Source: an uncultured Opitutia bacterium
GTDB lineage: Bacteria; Verrucomicrobiota; Verrucomicrobiia; Opitutales; Opitutaceae
Direction of reading: 5' to 3'
Assembly: GCA_903855985.1 (NCBI GenBank)
Contig: CAIOAO010000106.1
Location: 1 to 62,854 of the forward strand
DNA: 62,854 nt
Shown: one piece after another, positions 1-8,805 of the stretch
Layout of the letters: each line of letters starts with the position of its first letter
Numbering within the stretch: the first letter of the stretch is position 1
The notes under the pieces: generated by a model
What the model saw: only the letters and a program-made list of their open reading frames with translations
Databases searched by the model: none
What the model was told of the DNA's origin: nothing
Translations under genes and position numbers: made by a program

Positions 1-28
1 CAAGCCCGCCGGTGGGCGGTTGATTTCC

Positions 29-55
29 AAGCCCGGGCGAGACGCCCGGGCTTTT
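29..55 (+). terminator. rho-independent terminator
   Basis: A perfect 11-bp GC-rich stem (arms AAGCCCGGGCG and CGCCCGGGCTT, loop AGA) runs directly into TTTT. It probably ends a plus-strand gene lying left of the window. The T-run is on the plus-strand side, so the orientation is clear. Confidence 0.85.
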
Positions 56-292
56 TCGTTTAATTTTTCCCGGCCCACCATGACGCATATTTTGTTTTGG
101 AAATTTCCGTTCAGGAAAAAAACGGCGGCGCAGAGGGAAAGGTTAGGAGCTGCGCGAGAATTGCCATCATCGGCGGTAATATCACGCCGCCACAACCGGT
201 GGTGGATTGACGGTGCCGGAACCGCAACGGATGGTGCACGCCTGCCCTCGGGCCCGGCGCCAGTCGCCCGGCCCAGTCCGGCCTATTTCTCC
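56..292 (+). other. leader region upstream of nrdJ
   Basis: About 240 bp lie between the terminator and the chosen nrdJ start. An open frame continues through them but the translated residues look like random GC-rich sequence. Around 195-245 there are short words (CGGTG, CCGCAACGG, CCTGCC) reminiscent of cobalamin riboswitches, and the downstream enzyme uses adenosylcobalamin. The full B12-box pattern is not visible, so no riboswitch is called. Confidence 0.3.
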
Positions 293-2815
293 ATGCCCAC
301 ACTCTCCCTCCCGGTTTCCTCCGCCCCTGAATCCGCCCGCGCCACCTCCGGCAAGGGCTCCCAGATCCTGAGCCGCGCCATTCCCGCCGACGGGCGGATG
401 GTGCTGAAGCGCGACGGGACGCGCGTGCGTTTCGACCTCAACAAAATCACCCGCGCCATCGCGCTGGCCGTGCACGAGGTGCGCACGGATAACGCCCCGA
501 ATCCGTACCGCGATGACGCCCTGGCGTGCTACGGCCTCGAGAGCGAACCCTACCGCGAGGTCTCCAGCATCGCGGCGGGCGTCGCGCAGATGCTCGAGCT
601 GCACTATCGCGACGGCCGGCATCCCACGATCGAGCAGGTGCAGGACGCCGTCGAGAAGGCCATTGCCGGCGCCGGGCGCTGGGAGGTCGCGCGCGCCTAC
701 ATGCTCTACCGGGCGCGGCGGGCGGAGCGGCGGCTCACGTCGTACGCGAACAGCGGCATGGCGGACTACATCGCGATGGCGAAATACGCCCGCTACCGGC
801 CCGAGCTGGGCCGGCGGGAGATCTTCACCGAGGGCGTCGACCGCGTGCGCGACATGCACCTCGGTTTTTTTGCCGCGAAGCTCGGGAGCCGGCTGCCGGC
901 GGAGCTGCCGGCCGACATCGCGGAGCTTGCGGGTGTCGAGGCGGGACTGCTCGCGCACACCTGGGGCGGCCAGACGCTGGAGGAGATCATCCGCGACGCC
1001 TTTGCCCAGGTGGCGGCGAAGAAGGTGCTGCCCAGCATGCGGTCCATGCAGTTCGGCGGCGAGGCGATCCTCCGCAACCACAGCCGCATGTTCAACTGCA
1101 GCTTCTCCAACGTCGACCGCCTGGAGTTCTTCCGCGAATATTTCTTCCTGCTGCTGAGCGGCTGCGGGGTCGGCTTCTCGGTGCAGAAGCACCACATCGC
1201 GCTGCTGCCGGCGCTGCCGGCGCGCGGCGCCGAGAACGACCTGCCGGTTGTCCACTACCGCATCTCCGACACGATCGAGGGCTGGGCCGATGCCCTGCAC
1301 GCGCTCGTCGGGTCGTTCTATGACGGCACCCTGATCGAGTATGACTACTCTGCGATCCGGCCGCGCGGGGCGCTGCTCAAGACGTCGGGCGGCAAGGCCC
1401 CCGGGCACCTGCCGCTGCGGAACACGCTGAACCGCGTCAGCGCGATCCTGACCAAGGCCGCCGGCCGCGCGCTCCGGCCGGTCGAGGTCTACGACATCAA
1501 CATGTATGTCGCGAAGGCCGTCCTCGCGGGCGGCATCCGCCGCTCGGCGACCATCTGCCTTTTCTCCCCGGACGACGAGGAGATGATGAACGCGAAGACG
1601 GGCAACTGGTTCGAGCAGAACCCGCAGCGGTCCGCTTCGAACAACTCGGCGGTCCTCTCGCGCAGCCAGGACCATGCCGGCCTCTTCCAGAAGCTGTTCA
1701 AGGCCCAGAAGGAATTCGGCGAACCGGGCTTTTATTTCTGCGACAACCCCGAGGCCGGCTGCAACCCCTGCGCCGAGATCAGCCTGCTGCCGGTGGTGGA
1801 CTGGGAGCTGTCGGCGTCCGAGCGGGACGAGCTGTTCCGCCGCGGCTACAAGGGCGACCTGCCCGGCACGACGCGCCTGTCGGGCTTCCAGCACTGCAAC
1901 CTGACGACGATCAATGGGCATGCCGCCATGACCGAGACGGCCTTCTACAAGGCCTGCCTCGCGGCCACCGCGATCGGCACGATGCAGGCCGCCTACACGG
2001 ACATGCCGTATCTCGGGCCCGTGACGCGGCTCATCAACGAGCACGACGCGCTGCTCGGGGTCTCCATCTGCGGCTTCATGGACAATCCCACGGTGCTCTT
2101 TGACCAGGAGATCCTGACCCAGGGCGCACGGCTGTGCCGGGCGGCCAACCGGCTCATCGCCGGGCTGATCGGGATCCGGCCGGCGGCGAAGCTGGCGACC
2201 TGCAAGCCCGAGGGCACGGCGTCGCTCATCCTCAACGCCGCCTCCGGCATCCACCCGCACCACGCCCGCCGTTATTTCCGGCGCGTGCAGGCCAACCGCA
2301 AGGAGCCGGTGTATGCCTTCTTCAAGGCGGCGAACCCGCAGATGACGGAGAGCTCGGTCTACAATCCCGACACCGATGACGTCATCACCTTCCCGGTGGA
2401 GGCGCCGAAGAAGGCGATTCTCCGGAAGGACCTCACGGCCATCCAGTTCCTGGAACTGGTGAAACTCGTGCAATCCTGCTGGGTGATCCCGGGCGGCGAC
2501 CCCGCCTCGCGGTCCCCGGACCTGCACCACAACGTTTCCAACACCTGCACGGTCAGCCCGGAGGAATGGGACGAGGTGGCGGCCTTCATCTGGTCGAACC
2601 GCCGGTTTTTCACGGGCATCTCGCTCTTCCAGGACGCCGGCGACAAAGCCTACGCCCAGGCCCCGCGCGAGGAGGTCACGACGGAGGCGGACGTGCACAA
2701 ATGGAATGCGCTGCGTCCCTACCGCGTGGACTACACCCTGATGCGGGAGGAGTCGGACGAGACCGAGCTCAAGCAGACCGTGGCCTGCGCCGGCGGCGCA
2801 TGCGAGCTGCCCTGA
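293..2815 (+). CDS. nrdJ: adenosylcobalamin-dependent (class II) ribonucleotide reductase
   Basis: It reduces ribonucleotides to deoxyribonucleotides using a coenzyme B12-derived radical, so it works with or without oxygen. From the ATG at 293 the protein is 840 aa. An N-terminal ATP-cone (about residues 36-145) suggests allosteric control by ATP/dATP. The catalytic barrel shows the first active-site cysteine in FNCSFSN (C269) and the NPCAEISL motif with C493 and E495. The redox-active pair at the C-terminus is C832 and C837 in VACAGGACELP. GGIRRSATI is typical of the RTPR-like branch. The frame stays open upstream to position 20, but that part lacks conserved sequence, and ATG 293 leaves a normal length. 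The ribosome site is weak. The gene stands alone, with no nrdAB in the window. Confidence 0.93.
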   Translation: MPTLSLPVSSAPESARATSGKGSQILSRAIPADGRMVLKRDGTRVRFDLNKITRAIALAVHEVRTDNAPNPYRDDALACYGLESEPYREVSSIAAGVAQMLELHYRDGRHPTIEQVQDAVEKAIAGAGRWEVARAYMLYRARRAERRLTSYANSGMADYIAMAKYARYRPELGRREIFTEGVDRVRDMHLGFFAAKLGSRLPAELPADIAELAGVEAGLLAHTWGGQTLEEIIRDAFAQVAAKKVLPSMRSMQFGGEAILRNHSRMFNCSFSNVDRLEFFREYFFLLLSGCGVGFSVQKHHIALLPALPARGAENDLPVVHYRISDTIEGWADALHALVGSFYDGTLIEYDYSAIRPRGALLKTSGGKAPGHLPLRNTLNRVSAILTKAAGRALRPVEVYDINMYVAKAVLAGGIRRSATICLFSPDDEEMMNAKTGNWFEQNPQRSASNNSAVLSRSQDHAGLFQKLFKAQKEFGEPGFYFCDNPEAGCNPCAEISLLPVVDWELSASERDELFRRGYKGDLPGTTRLSGFQHCNLTTINGHAAMTETAFYKACLAATAIGTMQAAYTDMPYLGPVTRLINEHDALLGVSICGFMDNPTVLFDQEILTQGARLCRAANRLIAGLIGIRPAAKLATCKPEGTASLILNAASGIHPHHARRYFRRVQANRKEPVYAFFKAANPQMTESSVYNPDTDDVITFPVEAPKKAILRKDLTAIQFLELVKLVQSCWVIPGGDPASRSPDLHHNVSNTCTVSPEEWDEVAAFIWSNRRFFTGISLFQDAGDKAYAQAPREEVTTEADVHKWNALRPYRVDYTLMREESDETELKQTVACAGGACELP

Positions 2816-2878
2816 GCCCGGGTGGCGGGCGGGCTTTGGGGTGGACGGACCGACGAAGGATCGGTCACGTTCACCCGC

Positions 2879-3889
2879 ATGCTGCTCACCTGCCAGGCTG
2901 GCTTTGAAACCCTGCTCGAGCGCGAGCTCGCCGCGACCGGCGGGCCCGCGGTGGAGACGGGTCCGGGCTGGGTGCGGACGGAAGGCGCGGAGTTTCGCGA
3001 GACGCTGGCCTTTCCCTGGCTGGAGCTGATGACCCCGGTCGAGCTCAAGGGCGAGGCGGTCAACGCGCTGGCGCAGCGCGTGGCGGAATATTTTTTTGAG
3101 AACCTGAAAGGCGAGCGCGTGGAAGCGGACTGGCCCTGCGTGTGGCAGGGACCGCAGGAGATCACCGGGCTGGGGCGCCGGATTTCGGCGGTGGAAAAGG
3201 CGTTCGGGGAGTTGCTCAAGAAGAAGCTCTCGCGCGTGGCCAAGCTGGCGAAACTGGATGTGCCGCGCGGCGCGGGACCGGCGCGGGGCCTTTTTGTCTA
3301 TTTCACGGATTTTGGGCGGATGTTCGTCGCCCGCGAGGCGTTCGTGCACGGCCAGCGCCGGATGGCGGATGACGACCTGGCGCCGTCCCGCAGCTACTTG
3401 AAGGTGGAGGAGGCGTACATCGTCCTCGGACGCGAACCGGCGGCAGGCGAGACGGTGTGCGACCTCGGCGCGGCGCCGGGGGGCTGGAGTTTCAGCGCGG
3501 CCCGGCATGGCGCGAAGGTGCTGGCGATCGACAACGGGCCGTTGAAGGGCGGCGCGTTCAACCACCCGCTGATCGAGCACCGGCTGGCGGATGCGTTCCG
3601 TTTCGCCCCGGCGGCGGTGGCGGGGGAACACTACGACTGGCTCTTCTGCGACATGCTGGAGGAACCGCACCATGTCATGCAGCAGATTGTCCACCCGTGG
3701 CTGTCGCAGGGCTGGTGCAGCCGCTTTGTCATCAACCTGAAGTTCGGCCGGGTGGATCCGATCGCGCTGCTGGGCGAATTGCGCGGACCGGAGTCGCCGT
3801 TCACGAAGTTCGCGCCGGGCTTCCGCATCCGGCACCTGTACCACGACCGCGAGGAGTTCACGGTGGTGGGCGAAGTGAAGGCGAAGTAG
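2879..3889 (+). CDS. rlmM: RlmM-like 23S rRNA 2'-O-ribose methyltransferase (FtsJ domain)
   Basis: This is a SAM-dependent methyltransferase of the RlmM/FtsJ type, 336 aa against about 366 aa in E. coli RlmM, which methylates 23S rRNA C2498. The SAM-binding motif DLGAAPGGWS is clear. A K-D-K-E catalytic tetrad can be assigned from RSYLKVEE, LFCDMLEEP, INLKFGR and REEFTVV. The N-terminal part would be the THUMP-like region. The frame is open back to a GTG at 2822, but ATG 2879 begins MLLTCQAGFE, which fits the family start. The stop codon TAG lies inside a short palindrome, and the same arrangement recurs twice elsewhere in the window. Exact rRNA target is inferred from the family. Confidence 0.85.
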   Translation: MLLTCQAGFETLLERELAATGGPAVETGPGWVRTEGAEFRETLAFPWLELMTPVELKGEAVNALAQRVAEYFFENLKGERVEADWPCVWQGPQEITGLGRRISAVEKAFGELLKKKLSRVAKLAKLDVPRGAGPARGLFVYFTDFGRMFVAREAFVHGQRRMADDDLAPSRSYLKVEEAYIVLGREPAAGETVCDLGAAPGGWSFSAARHGAKVLAIDNGPLKGGAFNHPLIEHRLADAFRFAPAAVAGEHYDWLFCDMLEEPHHVMQQIVHPWLSQGWCSRFVINLKFGRVDPIALLGELRGPESPFTKFAPGFRIRHLYHDREEFTVVGEVKAK

Positions 3890-3914
3890 GGCGGGTCGAA
3901 GACCCGCTCCACTT
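3884..3914. repeat. GTAGGGCGGGTC palindrome, copy 1
   Basis: Left arm GTAGGGCGGGTC (3886-3897), loop GAA, right arm GACCCGCTCCAC (3901-3912), with two imperfect positions. The left arm contains the TAG stop of the upstream methyltransferase gene. Related copies lie at 20316-20329 (half), 52459-52482 and 54456-54482. It could act as a terminator or be a REP-like mobile palindrome. Confidence 0.75.
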
Positions 3915-3964
3915 TCTGGCTAGTAATCGCGGCGCCAGAGGTGCTTCATGGTGGGGATTTTCCC

Positions 3965-4498
3965 ATGAAAACTGCATTCCTGAAGGTTCTCCTCGGTCTC
4001 TGCCTGCTGCCACTGGCGGCGCGGGCGAGTGACCAATCGCTGGTTGGCCGGTGGCGCCTCGACACCGCCCGCAGCACAGCGCTCGACGGCTGGTCCACGG
4101 CGGACGTCGTCATCTCGCTCGACGGCAGCAAGGTGACCCTCCGCTACGACATGACCTGGCACGCCACGAATGTCACCGCGAGCAACACGGTCGACACGGC
4201 CGCCGCCGCGGACGTCACGGGCTTCTTCCGCATCGACCAGCGCCACATGGCGGTTTACGCCCGGACGAAGGAGGCGGCACACGTGACGGCGGGCTGGCTG
4301 GATGGCGGCCGCACGCTGCGGATCGAGGCGCTGGTGCCGGTTGAGACCTCACAGGGCAACACGACGATGCGCCTTTACGACGAATACCGCCTGCTGGAAG
4401 GCGGGAAGGATCTCCTGCTGATCGAGCTGCACAGCACGCGCGAGCGTCCGCTCGTGTATCATTTCACCAAGGTGCCGGCGGAGGCGGCCAAGAAATAA
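3965..4498 (+). CDS. secreted protein of unknown function
   Basis: A 177-aa protein that I cannot assign to a family. It begins with a signal peptide (MKTAFLKVLLGLCLLPLAARA, cleavage near residue 22), so it is likely periplasmic. The mature part has alternating beta-prone segments (VGRWRLDTARS, VVISLDGSKVTLRYDMTW, YDEYRLLEGG), suggesting a small lipocalin-like beta-barrel or sandwich fold. It ends 4 bp before the next gene, which is also exported, so the two probably form an operon. The start is ATG 3965, preceded by a GGGG-rich stretch. Confidence 0.75.
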   Translation: MKTAFLKVLLGLCLLPLAARASDQSLVGRWRLDTARSTALDGWSTADVVISLDGSKVTLRYDMTWHATNVTASNTVDTAAAADVTGFFRIDQRHMAVYARTKEAAHVTAGWLDGGRTLRIEALVPVETSQGNTTMRLYDEYRLLEGGKDLLLIELHSTRERPLVYHFTKVPAEAAKK

Positions 4499-4502
4499 TC
4501 CC

Positions 4503-6131
4503 ATGAAACGCATCATTCTTTCCCTCGCCCTGATCCTTTCCCTCGCCGCCGGCCTGCGCGGCGCCGAGCCGACGTCGGCTTACTTCATGCGGTTCGATCT
4601 CGACTGGCGCGTCGCGGGCGGACTGCCCGAAAAGGCGATGCTGGTCAGCCTGCAGGGCCTCGCAAACCGCGGGACCGGCCAGCTCTACATCATCCACCCG
4701 CCGGGCTTCCAGTGGGAGATCACCGAGCCGCTGTTCGAGTTCTACCAGCGCAAGCACGGCGTAAAGTTCACCGAGCTGAAGACGGCGGACGCCGCGCTCA
4801 CGCAGTTTAAGGCCGTGCCGAAGGGCTATGTCGTCTGGGACAAGAAAGTCGGCCCGTCACTCAACGTCGCCTTCACCATCGCCGGCCTCGAGGACGCGGT
4901 GGTCGTCAGCGAGGAGCTGATCCCGCTCGTGCAGGCGCACGGGCTGAAGCCGATCGACGACCTGCGCGGGCGCTACACCGGGCAGACGGACGCACAGATT
5001 TACCAGGACGCGGTCAACCGCTATTGGGCGCGCTGCGACAAGGACGCCTACATGCTGATGGGCGGCCACCGCGGCGCCGTGATGATGCCGGGGATGGCGG
5101 ACTGGGGCGTGAAGCGGAAGATGTTCTTCCACGACCTTGCGGCCAACGCGGAGATCCCGGCCGAGCTCGCGCTTGAGCGGAAGCTGCTGTCGCAGCTGAA
5201 CCCCGGCGCCACGGCGTTCGGCTGGCACCCGTATGGCAAGGACACCGAGGAGCAGCACACGACGCTGCTCTCGACCTACGGCTACAAGATGGAAGGCCTG
5301 CACAACCTGCCCAACCTGAGCTTCAACTGCTGGTTCTCGTTCACGCCCGGGTTCAAGTTCGCCAATAACCACTCGGTGGCGAAGGACGCGAAGCTCGTGC
5401 CGCAGGAGAAGGTTTATCTCTCGTTCGTGCAGTCCGACGGCATTGGCATCGGCGTCTGGACGAAGCCCGGCCGCGGCAAGCTGCCCCTCGCGTGGGGCGC
5501 GATCATGGGCTGGGTGAATTTCTCGCCGGCCGCGCTGGAGTATTTCCACGAGAGCGCGACGCCGAAGGACTACTTCATCGGCGGCCTGTCGGGCCCGTCC
5601 TACATGTATCCCAACAGCATCCCCGAGGCGCGGTTTGCGCCCTTGATGAAGGAAGCGGCGGACCTGATGGCGAAGCTCGACGAGCGGGTGTTTGAGATCA
5701 TGGACAACACCGCCGCCGACGGAAACCTCGGCAACGCCGACCTCACCAAGGAGACGGTGGACCGCTACTACGCGAACTTCCCCGATGTGATCGGCTTCAT
5801 CAACGGCTACGGCCCGGCCCGCACGCGCGACCTGCGCGACACGCGTCCGCTGATCTCCTACGACTATTACATCGACCCCCGCCGTCCGCGCGAGGAGGTC
5901 AACGCGGACCTCAACGAGCTCATCGCGCTCAACCCGGTGCGGCCGTATTTCCTGCTGGTGCACGTGCGCGAGTCGAACGACGTGAACAGCCTCGTGAACG
6001 TCCTCACGCAACTCACCGGCCCGACCGAGGTCGTGCCGCTCGACGTCTTCATGAAGCTGGCCGCGAGCAAGCAGACCTACGTCACCCGCTACCAGCACCC
6101 GGACGACCCGAAGCATTTCAAGGGATTCTGA
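4503..6131 (+). CDS. GxGYxYP-like putative glycoside hydrolase, secreted
   Basis: A 542-aa exported protein with signal peptide (MKRIILSLALILSLAAGLRG). The sequence around GLSGPSYMYPNSIP resembles the signature of the GxGYxYP family of putative glycoside hydrolases, though the match is loose (S replaces G). The family is common in Verrucomicrobiota and Bacteroidota and its activity is not firmly known. Other visible blocks are LVSLQGLANRG near the start and NLSFNCWFSFTPGFKF in the middle. It probably acts on polysaccharide outside the cytoplasm and is likely co-transcribed with the small secreted protein just upstream. Family assignment rests on motif memory, not an alignment. Confidence 0.7.
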   Translation: MKRIILSLALILSLAAGLRGAEPTSAYFMRFDLDWRVAGGLPEKAMLVSLQGLANRGTGQLYIIHPPGFQWEITEPLFEFYQRKHGVKFTELKTADAALTQFKAVPKGYVVWDKKVGPSLNVAFTIAGLEDAVVVSEELIPLVQAHGLKPIDDLRGRYTGQTDAQIYQDAVNRYWARCDKDAYMLMGGHRGAVMMPGMADWGVKRKMFFHDLAANAEIPAELALERKLLSQLNPGATAFGWHPYGKDTEEQHTTLLSTYGYKMEGLHNLPNLSFNCWFSFTPGFKFANNHSVAKDAKLVPQEKVYLSFVQSDGIGIGVWTKPGRGKLPLAWGAIMGWVNFSPAALEYFHESATPKDYFIGGLSGPSYMYPNSIPEARFAPLMKEAADLMAKLDERVFEIMDNTAADGNLGNADLTKETVDRYYANFPDVIGFINGYGPARTRDLRDTRPLISYDYYIDPRRPREEVNADLNELIALNPVRPYFLLVHVRESNDVNSLVNVLTQLTGPTEVVPLDVFMKLAASKQTYVTRYQHPDDPKHFKGF

Positions 6132-6149
6132 GGCGGCGCAGGTTGGCGT

Positions 6150-6254
6150 TTCAGGTTGAGGGTTGAAAGCCGGAGCCCCGCCCCAATGGGTGGGGCTCCG
6201 GCGGGCGGGCGCTGCTCGTTCGTTCTTTCAACTTCGGACTTTCGACCTTCAACT
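6150..6254. repeat. inverted repeat with GTTGAAAG words around a GC hairpin
   Basis: The left side (6150-6169) reads TTCAGGTTGAGGGTTGAAAG. The right side (6225-6253) carries CTTTCAAC and CTTTCGACCTTCAAC, its inverted counterpart. Between them is a hairpin with 10-bp arms CCGGAGCCCC (6170-6179) and GGGGCTCCGG (6192-6201). It fills the gap before the SpoU-type gene and may double as a terminator for the upstream gene. Confidence 0.65.
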
Positions 6255-6260
6255 GCGGGC

Positions 6261-7256
6261 ATGCCTAACTTTTCCCAATCGGGTCCGCGCTCGACGCCGC
6301 GTCCCTCGGAGCCCCGGGGTGAATTCGTCGCCCCGTCCGGTCCCGTGCGCCTGCGGGGCACGGCGGGTGACCGGCGGGAGGAAGTGCGGCCCACCGGGGC
6401 TCTTCGCGCCACCCCGGCGCCGGTTCGTCCGGCGGGGGCGGAGGCCACGGCGCCCTCACCCGAGTTGAAGGGTTCGCGCAGCGGCCCGGCCCGGGACGAA
6501 CTGAAGATTTGCGGGCTGGCGGCGGTGCGGGCGCGTTTCGCCCGCGATCCGAATTCGATCATGCGGCTGTTCTTCGACCTGGAACGCAGCCGGCAGGTCG
6601 GGGTGATGTCGAAGGTGCTGGCGCAGGCGAAGAAGATCTACCGCTGCGTCGAGCCGGCCGAACTCGAGAAGATCGCCGGCTCAATCCATCACGGCGGCAT
6701 CGTGGCGGTGGTGGCCCCGGCGCCCTTGCGGGCGCCGACGGTGGACGACCTGCGCGCCTGGGCGCGGCGGGGCGAGTCGCTGCTGGTCCTCGACCGCATT
6801 GGCAACGCGCACACCCTCGGCGCGGTCGCGCGCACGGCGGCCTTCTTTGGCGTGCCGCGGCTGGTGATTCCCGACGATGCGGCCGCGGCGCGGCCGAACG
6901 ACGCGGCGCACCGGGTGGCCGAGGGCGGATTCGAACATCTTGAGGTGTGGCGCGTGCCCGGACTCGCGGCGTTCGCGCGCGAGCTGGTGGACGCGGGCTA
7001 CGATGTCGTCGGCGCGGCGACGCGCGGCGGCAAGCTGGGCGGCCCGAAAGGCGGCAAACCGGGCGAAGGCTCTCCCGCGGTGAGACCCAAGCCCATCGCG
7101 CTGGTGCTGGGCAACGAAGAGCAGGGCCTCGCGCCGGACGTGGCGGCGCACTGCACGCGGCTCGTGACGATTCCCGGCAGCGGGAAGGTCGAGTCACTCA
7201 ACGTCTCCGTCGCCGCCGCCGTCCTGATGTGGGAGCTGATCGGCCGCCGCGGCTAG
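6261..7256 (+). CDS. TrmH/SpoU-family RNA 2'-O-methyltransferase
   Basis: A 331-aa SPOUT methyltransferase that should methylate a ribose in rRNA or tRNA. The three family motifs are visible: DRIGNAHTLGAVARTAAFFGV, LVLGNEEQGLAPDV, and SLNVSVAAAVLMWEL. Ahead of the catalytic domain there is an L30e-like substrate-binding part (LAAVRARF...KILAQAKK region), and before that about 85 disordered residues rich in Pro, Arg and Gly. ATG 6261 (MPNFSQSG) was chosen over an upstream start that lies in the repeat. The gene overlaps the convergent methyltransferase gene by four bases through the palindrome CTAG, which gives TAG stops on both strands. Target nucleotide unknown. Confidence 0.85.
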   Translation: MPNFSQSGPRSTPRPSEPRGEFVAPSGPVRLRGTAGDRREEVRPTGALRATPAPVRPAGAEATAPSPELKGSRSGPARDELKICGLAAVRARFARDPNSIMRLFFDLERSRQVGVMSKVLAQAKKIYRCVEPAELEKIAGSIHHGGIVAVVAPAPLRAPTVDDLRAWARRGESLLVLDRIGNAHTLGAVARTAAFFGVPRLVIPDDAAAARPNDAAHRVAEGGFEHLEVWRVPGLAAFARELVDAGYDVVGAATRGGKLGGPKGGKPGEGSPAVRPKPIALVLGNEEQGLAPDVAAHCTRLVTIPGSGKVESLNVSVAAAVLMWELIGRRG

Positions 7257-8095
7257 CGCTTCCGGCCCAGCAGCCGCTGGAGCCAACCGGGCCCGCCCGG
7301 GCCGCCTCCCGCCCGCCGGGACTCCGGGGTGCCGAGGAGCGGCTCGAAGTAGCCCGCTTTCTTGTAGAGGATGACCACGTCCTGCATGCCCCAGCTTTCC
7401 TCGAGGTAGGCACGCATGATCATGTCGGGGTAGCGCTGGAGCACGCGTTGCAACCACTCGGGCGAGGTGACCGACACGCCGTAGCCGCCGTCCTTGCTCT
7501 CGAAATACGGCTGGTAGGCGAAGCCCTTGCGCGCGAAGCCTTCGAGCAGGGCGGCCTTGTCGATGTTTTCCGCAACGTGGCGGTGCCCGCGGGCCAGCAG
7601 GGTCGTGTAGTACCGGCCCTGCGTGGTGAAAATCAGCACGCCGCACTCCCGCGTCCAGCGGACGAAGCAATCAAGCGCGGCCAGCCATTCCGCCTCCGGC
7701 AGGTGGGTGAGCAGTGAGCCGACCCAGATCAGGTCGAACTGCGCGGTGAACGGCAGGGCCCGCAGGTCCGGCTGGGAATAGACGGGGGTCGCGCCGAATT
7801 CCGCGGCGCAAAAATCCACGGCGTCCCGGTCGAGGTCGCAGGCCGTGATCTTCGCGTAATCGTAGTGCGCCCGCAGCCAGCGCAGCACGCGGCCGTGGCC
7901 GCACGGCAGGTCGAGAATGTCGGGATAGTGCGGCTTGTCGCAGAGCTGGCCGGACAGCGTCACCAGCTCGAGCGCGCGCTGACCCAGGTCGAAGTATTGC
8001 TGCTCCAGGCCCGGGTCGAGCATGCCGTCGGCCGGTGACAGCACCCGCTTCGGGTAGACGCGACTCAGGTCGGGGAGAGGCTTCATGGAACGCAT
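7253..8095 (-). CDS. class I SAM-dependent methyltransferase
   Basis: A 280-aa protein with a Methyltransferase_25/11-like core: ILDLPCGHGRVLRWLRA (SAM-binding motif I), ITACDLDRDAVDF (motif II acidic residue) and FDLIWVGSLLTHLPEAEW (motif IV). Small molecule, lipid or glycan substrates are all possible. The C-terminal 30 residues are a low-complexity Gly/Pro/Arg tail. MKPL at 8086 is an alternative start. It lies head-to-tail with the small membrane protein upstream (47 bp gap), so the two may be co-transcribed. Confidence 0.8.
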   Translation of the reverse strand: MRSMKPLPDLSRVYPKRVLSPADGMLDPGLEQQYFDLGQRALELVTLSGQLCDKPHYPDILDLPCGHGRVLRWLRAHYDYAKITACDLDRDAVDFCAAEFGATPVYSQPDLRALPFTAQFDLIWVGSLLTHLPEAEWLAALDCFVRWTRECGVLIFTTQGRYYTTLLARGHRHVAENIDKAALLEGFARKGFAYQPYFESKDGGYGVSVTSPEWLQRVLQRYPDMIMRAYLEESWGMQDVVILYKKAGYFEPLLGTPESRRAGGGPGGPGWLQRLLGRKR

Positions 8096-8142
8096 TCAAA
8101 TGCCGCCGCGCCCGGTTCAGGCAAGGCGCAATCACGGGCGGC

Positions 8143-8592
8143 TCAGTAGTCGTCCATCACGAACCACATCACCCAGATCAGCCCGAGGCTGAAGAAAACC
8201 ATGGCGCTGAAACCAAAGACCACGGTGACGACGTTCCGGTGGAGCCCGCCCACCGCCCCGGCCGCCAGCAGGTTGCCGCCGATGAACAGCAGCCAGAAGT
8301 CGCGTTTGCGCCGGGAGGGCCGGCGGGGTGGGAGCACGACCGCGTGCTCGCCCTTGGCCTGGGCGCGCGCGAGGTTGGCGCGCAGGATGGCGTGGACCTC
8401 ATTCTCGGCCGGGGCCGCCGCCGGGGACGGGGGCGGGCCGGCCAGACGGTTGAGTTGACGCACATCGATGGGTCCGTCGGCCGGCGTTGCACCGGCCGGG
8501 CGGTTGGAGACCTCGAACTCCGTGGGCTTGAACTGAAACGTGCGGGGCGGGGGTTCCGGCTCCGGCGGCCCCAACGGATCCTCGTTCCTCAT
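8143..8592 (-). CDS. small membrane protein, unknown function
   Basis: A 149-aa protein not recognised as a known family. The first 95 residues are Pro/Ala/Glu-rich and probably disordered and cytoplasmic. They are followed by a basic stretch (RRPSRRKRD) and two predicted membrane helices (FWLLFIGGNLLAAGAVGG and VVTVVFGFSAMVFFSLGLIWVMWFV). It ends with the acidic VMDDY. The sharp basic-to-hydrophobic boundary supports an N-in topology. It may be transcribed with the methyltransferase gene downstream. Confidence 0.65.
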   Translation of the reverse strand: MRNEDPLGPPEPEPPPRTFQFKPTEFEVSNRPAGATPADGPIDVRQLNRLAGPPPSPAAAPAENEVHAILRANLARAQAKGEHAVVLPPRRPSRRKRDFWLLFIGGNLLAAGAVGGLHRNVVTVVFGFSAMVFFSLGLIWVMWFVMDDY

Positions 8593-8703
8593 GCGGGCAG
8601 CGAAGGGCCCCGCCTCCCTGCCGCCAAGGCAAAACGCCGCGCGATTCAGCGGAACTTAAATCCCGGGTTGGGTTCATTTCACCTCACCGCCCACGGCCGC
8701 TAG

Positions 8704-8793
8704 CTCAACGCCATCCAGCTAACCACCGCCGCGGGCGCCACGCCGGATTTCCTCGGCACCTCGTGGGGCGGGAGGGTTTACGGGGAGAAATAG
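8704..8793 (+). pseudogene. possible C-terminal gene remnant
   Basis: About 29 codons (LNAIQLTTAAGATPDFLGTSWGGRVYGEK, given in pieces: LNAIQLTTAAG, ATPDFLGTSWGG, RVYGEK) end in TAG and read like the tail of a secreted or lectin-like protein. An in-frame TAG sits directly in front (8701-8703), after residues HLTAHGR. No longer homologous frame is visible upstream. It is a weak call. Confidence 0.25.
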
Positions 8794-8805
8794 GACCCCG
8801 GAATG

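Noticed and set aside
190-292. Adenosylcobalamin riboswitch upstream of nrdJ
   Set aside because: Short words such as CCGCAACGG and CCTGCC occur and the enzyme needs B12, but the conserved B12-box and the order of core helices cannot be matched. A covariance-model search would decide.
182-3844. Very long minus-strand open frame opposite the ribonucleotide reductase and RNA methyltransferase
   Set aside because: It is an antisense shadow of two clear plus-strand genes in high-GC DNA. Its translation is Arg/His/Leu-rich and has no conserved motif. The long frames opposite gyrA, rng, cysI and pepF were rejected for the same reason.
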